Origin: Candidatus Moduliflexus flocculans
Lineage (GTDB): Bacteria > Moduliflexota > Moduliflexia > Moduliflexales > Moduliflexaceae
Direction: 5' to 3'
DNA: 47,854 nucleotides
NCBI GenBank assembly: GCA_000739515.1
Contig: DF820457.1
Coordinates: forward strand, 461,999-509,852
The stretch's first letter is position 1; each line of letters opens with the position of its first letter. A model generated the notes under the pieces. That model was not told the origin of the DNA, did not search any database, and saw nothing but the letters and a program-made list of their open reading frames with translations. The translations under genes and the position numbers were made by a program. This document shows, one piece after another, positions 1 to 8,779 of this stretch.

Positions 1-354
1 GTTCGTCGCCGGATGACCGTTGACGAGAATCCGATTGCGCCCGTTGCGGCTGACTTCGCGGCGGATCAATAATTCGGCGTCGCCTTGTTCTTCGTCAAAA
101 AAGCCATATTCGGCGGCTTTCGCTTTCACGGCGTCGAGATGCGCGATGGAAAAAATCGTCTCCACGACCGATTTGTCCATTCCGGCGCGGATAAATTCCG
201 CCGAAGCGCGCCCGCCGAGCGCGATCATCAGCGCGTCCACCATGATAGACTTGCCCGCACCGGTCTCGCCGGTCACGATGTTCAGGCCGTTGGTAAATTG
301 GATGTGTAGTTTATCAATAATCGCAAAATTTTCGATGTAAATTTCCGAAAGCAC
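1..354 (-). CDS. recN: DNA repair protein RecN, N-terminal part (runs off the window)
   Basis: RecN is an SMC-like ATPase of recombinational repair of double-strand breaks. Only the first 118 or so residues are inside the window. They begin (M)LSEIYIENFAIIDKL, followed by a Walker A loop GETGAGKS and the RecN-typical stretch VDALMIALGGRASAEFIR. The GTG start is chosen because it gives the family's usual N-terminus. It has no clear ribosome binding site, and a TTG five codons upstream is an alternative. The gene is the last visible member of a minus-strand series behind the TPR protein, 158 bases away. The family call is firm, the exact start less so. Confidence 0.93.
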   Translation of the reverse strand, partial: MLSEIYIENFAIIDKLHIQFTNGLNIVTGETGAGKSIMVDALMIALGGRASAEFIRAGMDKSVVETIFSIAHLDAVKAKAAEYGFFDEEQGDAELLIRREVSRNGRNRILVNGHPATN

Positions 355-512
355 AGAAAGAACACACAAATCGAGGAAGACCTGAATTTCGTGATTCGAC
401 CCTCGTTCGCCTGTGTGCGACGATTTTATTTTTCCGCTCCTGACAGGAGGACGCGCCCGACACCCTTACAAGTTTAGAAATCTGTGAAGGCTTTTGAAAA
501 GACAACTTGCTG

Positions 513-2006
513 TCAAGAAAACATTTTTGTCAAGAGAAAGAGTCGATCAGGATAATTGATTTCCATGCGAAAATGCTTGAGAAAACTTTGGCCGAGCAGT
601 CCGTCAATGCCGGGATACATGGATAGATTCAAGATCAACGTCGGAATGTTGCGGACTTCCAGCGTGCCGACTTTCAGCGAGGGGAGATTCACGAGCGGGG
701 CGCTATACAGCATGCCGTTCAGCGTGAAGCGCACTTCGCTGGTCTCCGGCGTGATGGTGAGGCCAAGCCGTTCAGCCAGCGGCGCGGAAAGGATCGTATA
801 TTCAGCTTGCGGCTCGACCATCAGTGTCACCGACGCGGCCTGATTCGCGACAGCGGGAATCAGCGCGGGATAGCGATCCGACGGCAGCAATTCGAGGATG
901 GTTTTGACCGAAGATTCGCCGCGCAGCCGCAAAATTTCTTCCCAGAGCGCGTTGACGGATGGAAAGACACCTGTGCCCAACTGAAAAGCAGTCGAATGTT
1001 TCGACAGATAAAATATCTGTTCCAATTCATTGGCAGCGGCGGCTGGATTCCCCGCTTTTTTCAAGATGTCCGCGATTCGCAGACGCAACGTATGCCATTC
1101 CGGATCAATTTGCAAAGCGGCCTGATATTCCTGCGCGGCTTCCGTAAATTTTCCAAGCTTTTCATACGCCTTTCCCATGCCTGCGCGAACTTCGAGTTGC
1201 GCGTCAAGCCCGGCATCGCGAGCTTTCTGAAAATAGGTCAGCGCGGTGGCGAACTGGTTACGTTTCAGGCAGAAAATGGCAAATTCGACCATCGCATGCG
1301 GATCGTGTTCTTCGAACGGCACGGCGGCCTGATATTCCTGCGTGCCCTGCGAAATGCGGCCGGCGCGGATGTACATATCCGCGAGCGCGTAATGCGCGTC
1401 GGGGTTATCGGCCTGCGTCAATAATTGCGAACGCGCCTCCAATTCTTCGGCATCATCGGCGAACGGATTAATTTTCAGCACTTCTCGCAGCAATTCCGCC
1501 GCGTTTTGCCGCCGCCCTTGCGCCTCAAGCATATCTGCCAAGCGCAGCCGCGTGTCGGTCAGGTTCGGGTCTTGCTCAATAGCGCGGCGATACCACCGTT
1601 CAGCTTGCGGACGATGTCTGCATTGTTCATAACCATAGCCAATCAGCGCGGAGAGTTTGTAATTGTCTTCGCCCTGTCCGTTGAGCGCGAGAAATTGCTT
1701 CAGCCCGTCACGAAAGCGGCGCTGCGCGTACAGAAATTTTCCATATTCCATGCGCGCGTCAATATACGCGGGGTCTTGATTTAAGGCGGCGCGAAAGGAT
1801 TCTTCTGCTTTCTGGTATTGTTTAAGGTCTTTATATGCCTGCGCTTTCCGCAACGATTCGGCGGCGGCGCGGTCATGAGCGCCGCCAGGCCAAAGGAATA
1901 ACATGCTGATGAGAAGAACGACAACGAACAGAACACTTCCGCTGCGAACAGGATGCGCCCGACAGACAAACATCGCGCGGTCGAGCCACTGCCGAAAAGG
2001 TTTCAT
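513..2006 (-). CDS. Membrane-anchored TPR protein with degenerate retropepsin-like C-terminal domain
   Basis: This 497-residue protein has a short cytoplasmic N-terminus and one membrane helix (about residues 22-40, VRSGSVLFVVVLLISMLFLW). A long array of TPR repeats covers about residues 50-360; motifs such as AYIDARMEYGKFLYAQ and AQEYQAALQIDP recur. The last 105 residues look like a retropepsin-type aspartyl protease: the final strand motif IDGLLGQSFLKHF is clear, but the active-site motif normally written DTGA reads VEPQAEYTILS, so E398 sits where the catalytic Asp should be. I infer a substrate- or peptide-binding domain rather than a protease. The gene starts 28 bases after the phasin-like gene and is probably co-transcribed with it. 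Confidence 0.8.
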   Translation of the reverse strand: MKPFRQWLDRAMFVCRAHPVRSGSVLFVVVLLISMLFLWPGGAHDRAAAESLRKAQAYKDLKQYQKAEESFRAALNQDPAYIDARMEYGKFLYAQRRFRDGLKQFLALNGQGEDNYKLSALIGYGYEQCRHRPQAERWYRRAIEQDPNLTDTRLRLADMLEAQGRRQNAAELLREVLKINPFADDAEELEARSQLLTQADNPDAHYALADMYIRAGRISQGTQEYQAAVPFEEHDPHAMVEFAIFCLKRNQFATALTYFQKARDAGLDAQLEVRAGMGKAYEKLGKFTEAAQEYQAALQIDPEWHTLRLRIADILKKAGNPAAAANELEQIFYLSKHSTAFQLGTGVFPSVNALWEEILRLRGESSVKTILELLPSDRYPALIPAVANQAASVTLMVEPQAEYTILSAPLAERLGLTITPETSEVRFTLNGMLYSAPLVNLPSLKVGTLEVRNIPTLILNLSMYPGIDGLLGQSFLKHFRMEINYPDRLFLLTKMFS

Positions 2007-2034
2007 GCGCCGATTCGTTGCCGTTCCTCCGTCG

Positions 2035-2436
2035 TTATGCCTGCGATTGCTCTTTCATGCGCTGCTCTAATTCCAGCAGTTTGCTTTCCAACACTTGCAC
2101 CCGGCGTTCTAATGTGTCAAACTTGTCTTTCGACACGAGGTTCATCCCTTCCAGCGTTTTATTGATCATGTCGTTGATTTTTTCTTCAACTTTGCCGGTG
2201 TTTTCTTTCGCTTTTTTCATAAAATCATCAACGACTTTCTGCTGTTCTTCGGCCCGAACTTCGCCGCGGTCGATTAAATTTTTAACCGTTTCTTCAATGT
2301 CGCGCTGAACGCCCAGCCCGAACAAATACACTTTATGAAACAGATTGAACAGAGGGTCTTGCTCTTTTTTTTCGGAATCGCCCTGTTCTTGCTCGTTTTG
2401 CGCCTGATCTGTTTTCGGTTCCGTATTCTCTGACAT
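2035..2436 (-). CDS. Phasin-like coiled-coil protein
   Basis: A 133-residue, charged, mostly helical protein. The acidic Gln/Glu-rich N-terminus is followed by DPLFNLFHKVYLFGLG, typical of the phasin / polyhydroxyalkanoate-granule regulator superfamily, and then by a heptad-patterned C-terminal coiled coil (LERRVQVLESKLLELEQRM). This start is chosen because GGAGG lies 8 bases before the ATG. An upstream in-frame ATG at 2541 would add a signal-peptide-like segment (MKTPYLKLFTLFGMAGILAGVIA) and could make a second, exported form. Phasins coat storage granules or act as chaperone-like surfactants; no PHA synthase is visible here, so the role is unproven. Confidence 0.72.
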   Translation of the reverse strand: MSENTEPKTDQAQNEQEQGDSEKKEQDPLFNLFHKVYLFGLGVQRDIEETVKNLIDRGEVRAEEQQKVVDDFMKKAKENTGKVEEKINDMINKTLEGMNLVSKDKFDTLERRVQVLESKLLELEQRMKEQSQA

Positions 2437-2561
2437 TGTTGTATCCTCCGCATCGCCGCTGTTCGGGGATGACGCAATCACGCCAGCCAGAATGCCGGCC
2501 ATGCCAAATAGGGTGAATAGTTTGAGGTACGGCGTTTTCATCGTTCTGCACATTTCCTTCG

Positions 2562-3521
2562 TTATTCGGGGTGAACTTCTTGTCTATCAATGGTTTGCAT
2601 CTGTCCATTCACTTGTTCGCGAATCGTCAGCATCACTTTATCGGTCTGTTCATCATATCCGGTTTCTTCTTCTCGGAAAAGCTGATATTGGCCGCGTGTT
2701 GCGTCAAATTGATAAAACGACGAAAAATATCCAACAGCGGAACTTCTGGATGAAGTCACAAGCTGTTGTTTTTCGGGAATGACCTCTGGATCAGGCACGC
2801 CGTTTTCCGCATCCAAGCCAGTATTCTGGGTAAACCTCTTTGACGCGGGCTGATAAAACAGCACCCGATACCACGTATTCGCCATGCCCTGGCTTAACGC
2901 GATGAGCAGATCGTCATAGCCGTCGAAATTCAGGTCATTCCACTCCACTCCGATCCATCTGTCCGTCCAATCTGTGACCGTTTTTATGTCATCAAGAATC
3001 TGGATGGTGCCACCTTCGAGCGTTTGAAGCGGCGGCGCGTTCTCCTTGTCCCGAATGTCAATGGCGGTGACGTTCCAAAAATTCGTGTCAACATCGTCTG
3101 CTTTCAGCGTCAATGTGAGGAAAAGCGGTGGCATGTCAGCATGAAGTTGATGCGTGAGATGAATTGTGACTGTTTCTGCTGGAAGCCGCGATTGCAAATC
3201 CGCTAAACGCGCTTGATACATGGCGCTCAGACAGGTTGCATCGGCATTCGCGCAATCGGCATTACGTTGCTGCAGCCAGCGCGTCTGTTCGCGTTTCAGT
3301 TGCTCCGCTTGCTCGGCAGACAGGCCGCTTCGCAATGTTTTGTATGTGTTTCCGACCTCAGAATCCAGGTCGCTTAAAGCGTTGTTGCCGCAGATGGCTT
3401 TTTCGATCTCGGTCGCCGCTTTCTCGCAATTAAAACTCGCCGCTCGCGCATATTCTGAGCTTCCCAATGCTAAGAGGCTGATTGCTCCCGCGATCAAAAA
3501 CTTTATGGTTGTGCGTATCAT
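2562..3521 (-). CDS. Secreted LprI-type (DUF1311) protein with FG-GAP-like domain
   Basis: The protein has 319 residues and an N-terminal signal peptide (MIRTTIKFLIAGAISLLALG, cleavage probably after ARAA). Residues about 30-115 match the DUF1311 / lysozyme-inhibitor LprI domain: FNCEKAATEIEKAICGN with conserved cysteines, then YKTLRSGLSAEQ and LKREQTRWLQQRNADC. The second half contains WNDLNFDGYDDLLIALSQ, a calcium-binding FG-GAP/VCBS-like loop found in beta-propeller repeats. It is predicted to act in the periplasm. It lies 63 bases downstream of lepA, separated by a palindrome, and shows no obvious functional tie to lepA. Confidence 0.75.
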   Translation of the reverse strand: MIRTTIKFLIAGAISLLALGSSEYARAASFNCEKAATEIEKAICGNNALSDLDSEVGNTYKTLRSGLSAEQAEQLKREQTRWLQQRNADCANADATCLSAMYQARLADLQSRLPAETVTIHLTHQLHADMPPLFLTLTLKADDVDTNFWNVTAIDIRDKENAPPLQTLEGGTIQILDDIKTVTDWTDRWIGVEWNDLNFDGYDDLLIALSQGMANTWYRVLFYQPASKRFTQNTGLDAENGVPDPEVIPEKQQLVTSSRSSAVGYFSSFYQFDATRGQYQLFREEETGYDEQTDKVMLTIREQVNGQMQTIDRQEVHPE

Positions 3522-3539
3522 GTTTAACTATTTAGGTCT

Positions 3540-3571
3540 CAGGAGTGCTAAAGCTTGCTTTGGCACTCCTG
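3540..3571. repeat. Palindrome family A, short copy (AGGAGTGC...GCACTCCT)
   Basis: CAGGAGTGC pairs perfectly with GCACTCCTG, and the inner AAAGC/GCTTT extends the stem around a 2-base loop. It sits between lepA and the next minus-strand gene. The same sequence forms the outer arms of the cruciform at 46655-46745, so this is a dispersed repeat rather than a simple terminator. Confidence 0.85.
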
Positions 3572-3584
3572 AAGAATACAGTGT

Positions 3585-5384
3585 TCAACTCTCAACTTGC
3601 AGGATTGCCATAAAGGCTTCCTGCGGGACTTCGACTTTGCCGACTTGCCGCATCCGCTTTTTGCCTTCTTTCTGTTTTTCCAGCAATTTCCGCTTGCGGG
3701 TAATATCGCCGCCGTAACATTTCGCCAGCACATTTTTCCGCAGCGCCGAGACGGTTTCGCGGGCGATGATGCGCGAGCCGAGCGCGGCTTGAATCGCGAC
3801 TTCGAACATTTGGCGTGGAATCAATTTGCGCATTTTTTCGACAAGTTCTTTGCCGCGCACGTAGGCTTTATCTTTATGCACGATCATCGAAAGCGCGTCC
3901 ACCGGGTCGCCATTTAGCAGAATATCGAGCTTCACGATCTCCGACTGCTGGTAGCCGATGTGCTCGTAATCAAGCGACGCATAGCCTTTTGTGAGGCTTT
4001 TTAGTTTGTCGTAAAAATCCATGACCGTTTCGTTCAGCGGAAATTCGTAGGTCAACACGACTTTGTTGCTGGCGACGTATTCCATCTTTTTCTGCACGCC
4101 GCGCCGGTCTTGCGCTAATTTCATGACATTGCCGAGGTATTCGGTCGGCAGAAAAATCATCGATCTAATGATCGGCTCTTCCACCCATTGACATTCGTTG
4201 CGTTCCGGGAATTTCGCCGGGTTGGAAATAAATTCTTCCGAGCCGTCGAGATGCACGATTTTATAGACCACACTCGGCGCGGTCGTCAGCAAATCGAGGT
4301 CGAATTCGCGCTCAAGGCGTTCCTGCACGATTTCCATGTGCAGCAGGCCGAGAAAGCCGCAGCGAAAGCCCGGCCCAAGCGCGTCCGACATTTCCGGCTC
4401 GAACAGGAAGGCCGAATCGTTCAGCGCCAATTTTTCGAGGCTTTCCCGCAAATGTTCGTATTCCGCGCCCGCCGACGGAAAGAGGCCGCTGAAGACCATC
4501 GGCTTGACATCGCGAAAGCCCGCTAATGGCGTGCTTGTCGGGCGTTCAGCGTCGGTGACGGTGTCGCCGATTTTTGTGTCGCGCACTTCCTTGATGCTGC
4601 CGACAAAATAGCCGACTGAACCAGCGGAAAGCTCGCCCGTCGGAATCAAGCCGAGCCGCAGCAGACCAGCATCTGTGACTTCGAATTCGCGCCCGGTGGA
4701 CATCATGCGGATGTGCATCCCTTTTTTGATTGTGCCGTTCATGACGCGCACATAGACCACCGCGCCGAGATATTCGTTGAACCACGAATCGAAAATCAAC
4801 GCTTCCAGCGGCGCATCCGGGTCGCCTTGCGGCGCGGGGATGCGGGCAACAATCGCTTCCAACACGTCCTCGATACCTGTTCCCATTTTTGCGCTGACCG
4901 GAATCGCGTCGGTGGCGTCAATGCCGAGGATTTCCTCGATTTGTTCTCTGGCGCGGTCAATTTCGGCGCTCGGCAAATCAATTTTATTGATAATCGGAAT
5001 GATCGTCAAATTATGTTCCATCGCGAGATAGACGTTCGCGAGGGTTTGCGCTTCCACGCCCTGCGTCGCGTCCACGAGGAGCAACGCGCCGTCGCAAGCC
5101 GCGAGGCTGCGCGAGACTTCGTAGGAAAAATCCACGTGTCCCGGCGTATCAATCAAATTCAGTTCGTATTCTTCGCCGTTTTGGGCGGTGTAATTTAAGC
5201 GAATAGGGTGCGATTTAATCGTGATGCCGCGTTCCCGCTCTAAATCCATATTATCCAGCACTTGCGCCATCATGTCGCGTTTCGCAATCGTTTGTGTCGT
5301 CTCAAGCAGCCGGTCGGCCAGCGTGGATTTGCCGTGATCAATGTGCGCGATAATCGAAAAATTTCGGATGTTCTCTCTCTTCAT
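3585..5384 (-). CDS. lepA: Elongation factor 4 (LepA), ribosomal back-translocase GTPase
   Basis: LepA is a translational GTPase that rebinds stalled ribosomes and influences initiation and elongation under stress. The 599-residue protein begins [21 protein letters not shown], giving the G1 loop. G3 DTPGHVDF and G4 NKIDLP follow, then the LepA-specific C-terminus containing [18 protein letters not shown]. The length matches the family (about 600). The ATG is chosen by alignment to the conserved N-terminus; the GGAG upstream is unusually far away (about 18 bases). lpxB is divergent from it, with a shared 273-base spacer. No anomalies are seen in the motifs. Confidence 0.98.
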   Translation of the reverse strand: MKRENIRNFSIIAHIDHGKSTLADRLLETTQTIAKRDMMAQVLDNMDLERERGITIKSHPIRLNYTAQNGEEYELNLIDTPGHVDFSYEVSRSLAACDGALLLVDATQGVEAQTLANVYLAMEHNLTIIPIINKIDLPSAEIDRAREQIEEILGIDATDAIPVSAKMGTGIEDVLEAIVARIPAPQGDPDAPLEALIFDSWFNEYLGAVVYVRVMNGTIKKGMHIRMMSTGREFEVTDAGLLRLGLIPTGELSAGSVGYFVGSIKEVRDTKIGDTVTDAERPTSTPLAGFRDVKPMVFSGLFPSAGAEYEHLRESLEKLALNDSAFLFEPEMSDALGPGFRCGFLGLLHMEIVQERLEREFDLDLLTTAPSVVYKIVHLDGSEEFISNPAKFPERNECQWVEEPIIRSMIFLPTEYLGNVMKLAQDRRGVQKKMEYVASNKVVLTYEFPLNETVMDFYDKLKSLTKGYASLDYEHIGYQQSEIVKLDILLNGDPVDALSMIVHKDKAYVRGKELVEKMRKLIPRQMFEVAIQAALGSRIIARETVSALRKNVLAKCYGGDITRKRKLLEKQKEGKKRMRQVGKVEVPQEAFMAILQVES

Positions 5385-5657
5385 AAGAAATATGGCGTAC
5401 TCCAATTTTCTATTTTAATGGTTTGATAGGCTTTTTTTGAAAAAGCAGGATATGCCAACTTGTAAAAATTCTCAAATCCCTCTATACGATAACATAACTC
5501 TGATGTACCCATTTTTCTTGTCAATAGATATTATGCAGGAAATCTGAAATTTCGGCAGAAGTTCTTGACAAACCAGATGGAAAAAATCGTACACGAACGA
5601 AAACGATGTGGCAAGGAAAATCATATAATTCATACGATTCCTGAAAATAACTACATT

Positions 5658-6791
5658 ATGAACATTCCTCGTATTTTAATTGTAACAGGCGAAGCCTCCG
5701 GCGATTTGCACGGGGCGCATCTTATTCGCGCGGTCAAGCAGCGGCTGCCGCAGGCGCAGATTTTCGGCGTCGGCGGGGCGCATTTGGCGGCGGAAGGCGT
5801 CACGCTCATCAGCAGCAGCGACGAATTGGCGGTCGTCGGCGTGACGGAAGTGATCAAAAAATTGAAGACGGTCTATGCCGTGTTCAAGAAATTAAGCCGC
5901 TTTCTGAAAGAGGAGCGCCCCGATCTGCTGATTCTTGTAGATTATCCCGATTTCAATCTGCGGCTCGCGAAAGTCGCGCGCACACTCGGTATTCGCGTCG
6001 TGTATTACATCAGCCCGCAGGTCTGGGCGTGGCGGTCGTCGCGGGTGAAATTGATTCAGAAAATCATTACGAAAATGATTGTGATTTTTCCGTTCGAGCG
6101 GGAATTTTATCAGCGTCACGGCGTGGATGTCGAATGGGTCGGACATCCGCTCGTGGAGACAGTGAAATCGTCGCTGACGAAAGCGGAATTTTGCCAGCAG
6201 CATGCGTTTGATCCGTCAAAGCCGTTGCTTGGTTTATTGCCAGGAAGCCGCGAAAGCGAAATCGAACGCCTGCTGCCGCTGATGCTCGAAACGGCGTGGC
6301 GCATCCGAGAACAGCAGTCGGAAACGCAATTTCTGCTGCCGGTGGCGTCGTCGTTGTCGCAATCATCATTCTTTGCGGCGTTGCCGGAATGGATCAAGCC
6401 CATTCACCAGCAAACGTATGAGGCGATTGCCGCCGCCGATGTTGTGATGACGGCCTCCGGCACGGTAACGGTGGAAACGACGCTTTTAGAAACGCCGATG
6501 CTGATTACGTATATTGTCTCGCCGCTCACCTTCTGGATCGGCTATTTTTTCATCAAGGTGCGGCGGATCGGCATGGTGAATCTGATTGCGGGAAAAGAGG
6601 TCGCGAAAGAGTTTATTCAAAAACATGCCACGCCCGACGCCGTCGCGCAGGAAGCGTTGCGATTGCTGCGCGATTCGGAGGCGCGAGAAGCGATTCGGCG
6701 GGAACTTCACGCCGTGCGCCAGCAATTAGGCGAACCAGGCGCGGCTGACCGCGCCGCGAAGGTCATTGTAGATACGCTGAGTAAACTATAG
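5658..6791 (+). CDS. lpxB: Lipid-A-disaccharide synthase
   Basis: LpxB condenses UDP-2,3-diacylglucosamine with lipid X (2,3-diacylglucosamine-1-phosphate) to make lipid A disaccharide at the inner membrane, and so marks an outer membrane containing lipopolysaccharide. The 377-residue protein opens MNIPRILIVTGEASGDLHGAHL and shows YYISPQVWAWR, a hallmark of the GT19 family, then LLPGSRESEIERLLP and ASGTVTVET. The chosen ATG matches the family N-terminus; there is no strong ribosome binding site. The other raetz-pathway genes are not adjacent, so lpxB stands alone here, divergent from lepA. Confidence 0.97.
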   Translation: MNIPRILIVTGEASGDLHGAHLIRAVKQRLPQAQIFGVGGAHLAAEGVTLISSSDELAVVGVTEVIKKLKTVYAVFKKLSRFLKEERPDLLILVDYPDFNLRLAKVARTLGIRVVYYISPQVWAWRSSRVKLIQKIITKMIVIFPFEREFYQRHGVDVEWVGHPLVETVKSSLTKAEFCQQHAFDPSKPLLGLLPGSRESEIERLLPLMLETAWRIREQQSETQFLLPVASSLSQSSFFAALPEWIKPIHQQTYEAIAAADVVMTASGTVTVETTLLETPMLITYIVSPLTFWIGYFFIKVRRIGMVNLIAGKEVAKEFIQKHATPDAVAQEALRLLRDSEAREAIRRELHAVRQQLGEPGAADRAAKVIVDTLSKL

Positions 6792-6839
6792 GGAGAGGTG
6801 TAAGAAAGGAGCGATGATTCCCTGGAGTTCATTTTTTTA

Positions 6840-6868
6840 TTGACATCTTTTTTTACGCTCATTATCTT
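6840..6868 (+). promoter_or_regulatory. Sigma-70-type promoter for the secreted protein at 6983
   Basis: A perfect TTGACA is followed after 17 bases by TATCTT. The predicted start lies about 105 bases before the ATG at 6983. This is pattern recognition only. Confidence 0.5.
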
Positions 6869-6982
6869 AATATCTGACACAGATGGCATAACAATTGCCT
6901 TTACGTTGTTTGATTCTGTCAATCAGCAAAAGCGGCGATGAGCACATGCAACGCCGCGTAACAATTCATGGAGGATATAATT

Positions 6983-7684
6983 ATGAAACAGAGTATCATC
7001 ACTTTAATCTTCGTTGGAATCATCGGCGTCGGCATGGCTGGTCTTGCGTTCGCCGATACGCTTGAAATGAAAGATGGCCGCTTGCTTGATGGCTTATATA
7101 TGGGCGGAACGCAAACGTCAATCCGCTTTCAGGCTGATGGCAAAGTGCAGGTCATTCCAGTGAAAGATATTTTAGCGTTGACGTTTTCCGCGCCGGTTTC
7201 AAACGCCCCCACGCCTGCGCCGAAAGATCAGGGGTTCTCAAAAAGCACGACGACTCCATCCCAGAACTCAATCGCTGCTGGCACGAAATTGCCGGTTAAA
7301 ATCCTGGATAATCTCAGCGTGGACAGTAGCCGAAAAGATGATTGGTTTCGCGGCACATTGGAAAATGCCCTTGTGGTGAATGGCAAAGTTATTGCGCCGA
7401 AAGGGTCGCGTGTCAACGGTCAGGTCGTTACCGTTCAGCCTCAAGGAAAATACGGCCCGGAGCTTGCGGTGACGTTGCGAGAATTAGTGGTCAACGATCA
7501 AATCATCAAGCTTTCTACGTCGAATTATCTGGCTCAGACGCAAGCGACGCAAACCACCACGCATGATCTCGGACTTGGAACGTTGAAAGTCGTCACCCGC
7601 GAACGCGGGCCGTTAAGCATTCCATATCAAAGCATTGTGGAATTCGAGACGCTCAACCCCGTTGATGTCCCTGCCGCAAAATAG
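6983..7684 (+). CDS. Secreted protein of unknown function
   Basis: A 233-residue protein with an N-terminal signal peptide (MKQSIITLIFVGIIGVGMAGLAFA). A short N-terminal domain (LEMKDGRLLDGLYMGGTQTSIRF) looks like a small beta-barrel module. After a Pro/Ser/Thr linker, the C-terminal domain reads AAGTKLPVKILDNLSVDSS, NALVVNGKVIAPKGSRVNGQVV and VTLRELVVNDQ, a pattern I associate with exported beta-domain proteins common in Acidobacteria. The start is set by GGAGG 8 bases before the ATG. It is monocistronic, with its own promoter and a palindrome behind it. I cannot assign a function. Confidence 0.75.
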   Translation: MKQSIITLIFVGIIGVGMAGLAFADTLEMKDGRLLDGLYMGGTQTSIRFQADGKVQVIPVKDILALTFSAPVSNAPTPAPKDQGFSKSTTTPSQNSIAAGTKLPVKILDNLSVDSSRKDDWFRGTLENALVVNGKVIAPKGSRVNGQVVTVQPQGKYGPELAVTLRELVVNDQIIKLSTSNYLAQTQATQTTTHDLGLGTLKVVTRERGPLSIPYQSIVEFETLNPVDVPAAK

Positions 7685-7693
7685 CGTTTCTTT

Positions 7694-7718
7694 GCCCGGC
7701 ATGATGCTCATGCCGGGC
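7694..7718. repeat. Perfect 11-bp hairpin GCCCGGCATGA / TCATGCCGGGC
   Basis: The stem is perfect with a 3-base loop, and it starts 10 bases after the stop codon of the upstream gene. No T-run follows, so it is more likely a dispersed palindrome than an intrinsic terminator. Confidence 0.7.
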
Positions 7719-8090
7719 CTACCATCGTTTTGCCGAAATATTGTTCAGTTTGGGAAATGTGATTTCCCCTCCTGAATTGCTGCTTCAATGCAATGACATC
7801 AGCCAGAAGAACTCTGCGTTGTCGGATGTTTCCGCGATTTCACCGCATAGCCTGATTTTTACTCCGGTTCCTCGGTATTCAGCAGATGGCATGGTTTATG
7901 CTATATAAATTAGGCGATATTCTGTAAGCAGAATCATGACATCATAGCTATTCAGGTTCAGGAGCGTGAATGTTTGCGTTGGCAGTCCAAAACATAACGA
8001 ACGTATTGTGTCTTTGGCGCGGCGTTGGTGTCTTGCCAAAGCAAGCGTGGGTATTCCTATCAATGATCATCATTCAGGAGGATTGATATT
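7719..8090. other. Non-coding stretch before the lpoB-like gene
   Basis: No convincing coding sequence is visible. An extended -10-like TGCTATATAAAT lies around 7899-7910 and could drive the lipoprotein genes. The second half (7959-8057) resembles a decayed copy of palindrome family A: left arm around GGAGCGTGAATG...TTGCGTTGGCAG and right arm around CTTGCCAAAGCAAGC...ATTCCT. A strong ribosome binding site AGGAGG precedes the ATG at 8091. Confidence 0.45.
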
Positions 8091-8708
8091 ATGAAAACGT
8101 CATACAAATCACTATCATTGTTTGTTATCGGGTTCACCATGTTGGGCATATTGGCGGGCTGCGCCTCTCCATCAAAAGTGATGCGGGTTGATCCGAATCA
8201 GCCGGTCGATCTCAGCGGAAAATGGAATGATACGGATTCCAAAAAGGTGTCGGACGAGATTATTCCAGCCTGTTTAAATGATTCCTGGTCGAACAAATTT
8301 ATGGAGTATTCCGGACGCCTGCCGGTGGTGATGGTCGCGACCGTATATAACAAAACTGACGAGCATATCAGTGCCGACACGTTTATCAGTGATCTCGAAC
8401 GCGCAATGATTGAATCGAAGCGAGTGCGCGTCGTGCAGGGTGGCGCGGAACTTGATGAGATTCGCGCCATCCGACAGGGACAGACTTCATATACTGATCC
8501 TGCCGTTCGCGATTATCTCCAAAAAGAGTTAGGCGTTGATTACGTGGTTCAGGGCGCAATCAATAAAATTTCGGACATTGACGCGAACCGGCGAGTGTAT
8601 TATTATCAGGTTGATCTGGAATTGATCGATCTGAAAACGACTGAAAAAGTCTGGATCGGCCAGCAAAAACTTAAAAAGTACGTCGAAAAAGGATACTACA
8701 CATTCTAA
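8091..8708 (+). CDS. LpoB-family lipoprotein (penicillin-binding protein activator)
   Basis: LpoB-type outer-membrane lipoproteins reach through the periplasm to stimulate class A penicillin-binding proteins. This 205-residue protein has a lipoprotein signal peptide with lipobox LAGC (Cys at about residue 25) and the family core VDLSGKWNDTDSKKVSDEI, RLPVVMVATVYNKTDEHI, FISDLERAMIESKRVRVV and LGVDYVVQGAINKISD. Start: ATG with AGGAGG 9 bases upstream. A COG3014-type TPR lipoprotein follows 59 bases downstream, a pairing seen in other Gram-negatives. The partner synthase is not in the window. Confidence 0.88.
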   Translation: MKTSYKSLSLFVIGFTMLGILAGCASPSKVMRVDPNQPVDLSGKWNDTDSKKVSDEIIPACLNDSWSNKFMEYSGRLPVVMVATVYNKTDEHISADTFISDLERAMIESKRVRVVQGGAELDEIRAIRQGQTSYTDPAVRDYLQKELGVDYVVQGAINKISDIDANRRVYYYQVDLELIDLKTTEKVWIGQQKLKKYVEKGYYTF

Positions 8709-8729
8709 TCACTGCGCCAGCGAAACAGA

Positions 8730-8756
8730 TGTCAGACACGTTGTCAGTGTCTGACA
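8730..8756. repeat. Palindrome family B, copy 1 (TGTCAGACAC...GTGTCTGACA)
   Basis: A perfect 10-bp inverted repeat with a 7-base loop between the two lipoprotein genes. Related copies lie at 10191-10219 and 23869-23894. Confidence 0.85.
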
Positions 8757-8779
8757 TGATGCTCTAAATGGTACGATTT

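Noticed and set aside
5565..5657. In-frame extension of lpxB from a TTG
   Set aside because: The family N-terminus starts at MNIPRILIVTGEASGD. The added residues are charged and unlike any homologue, and the TTG is part of a TTGACA hexamer.
6814..6843. Nine-codon open frame MIPWSSFFY with an AAGGAG ahead
   Set aside because: It is too short and overlaps the TTGACA promoter of the next gene; there is no supporting evidence.
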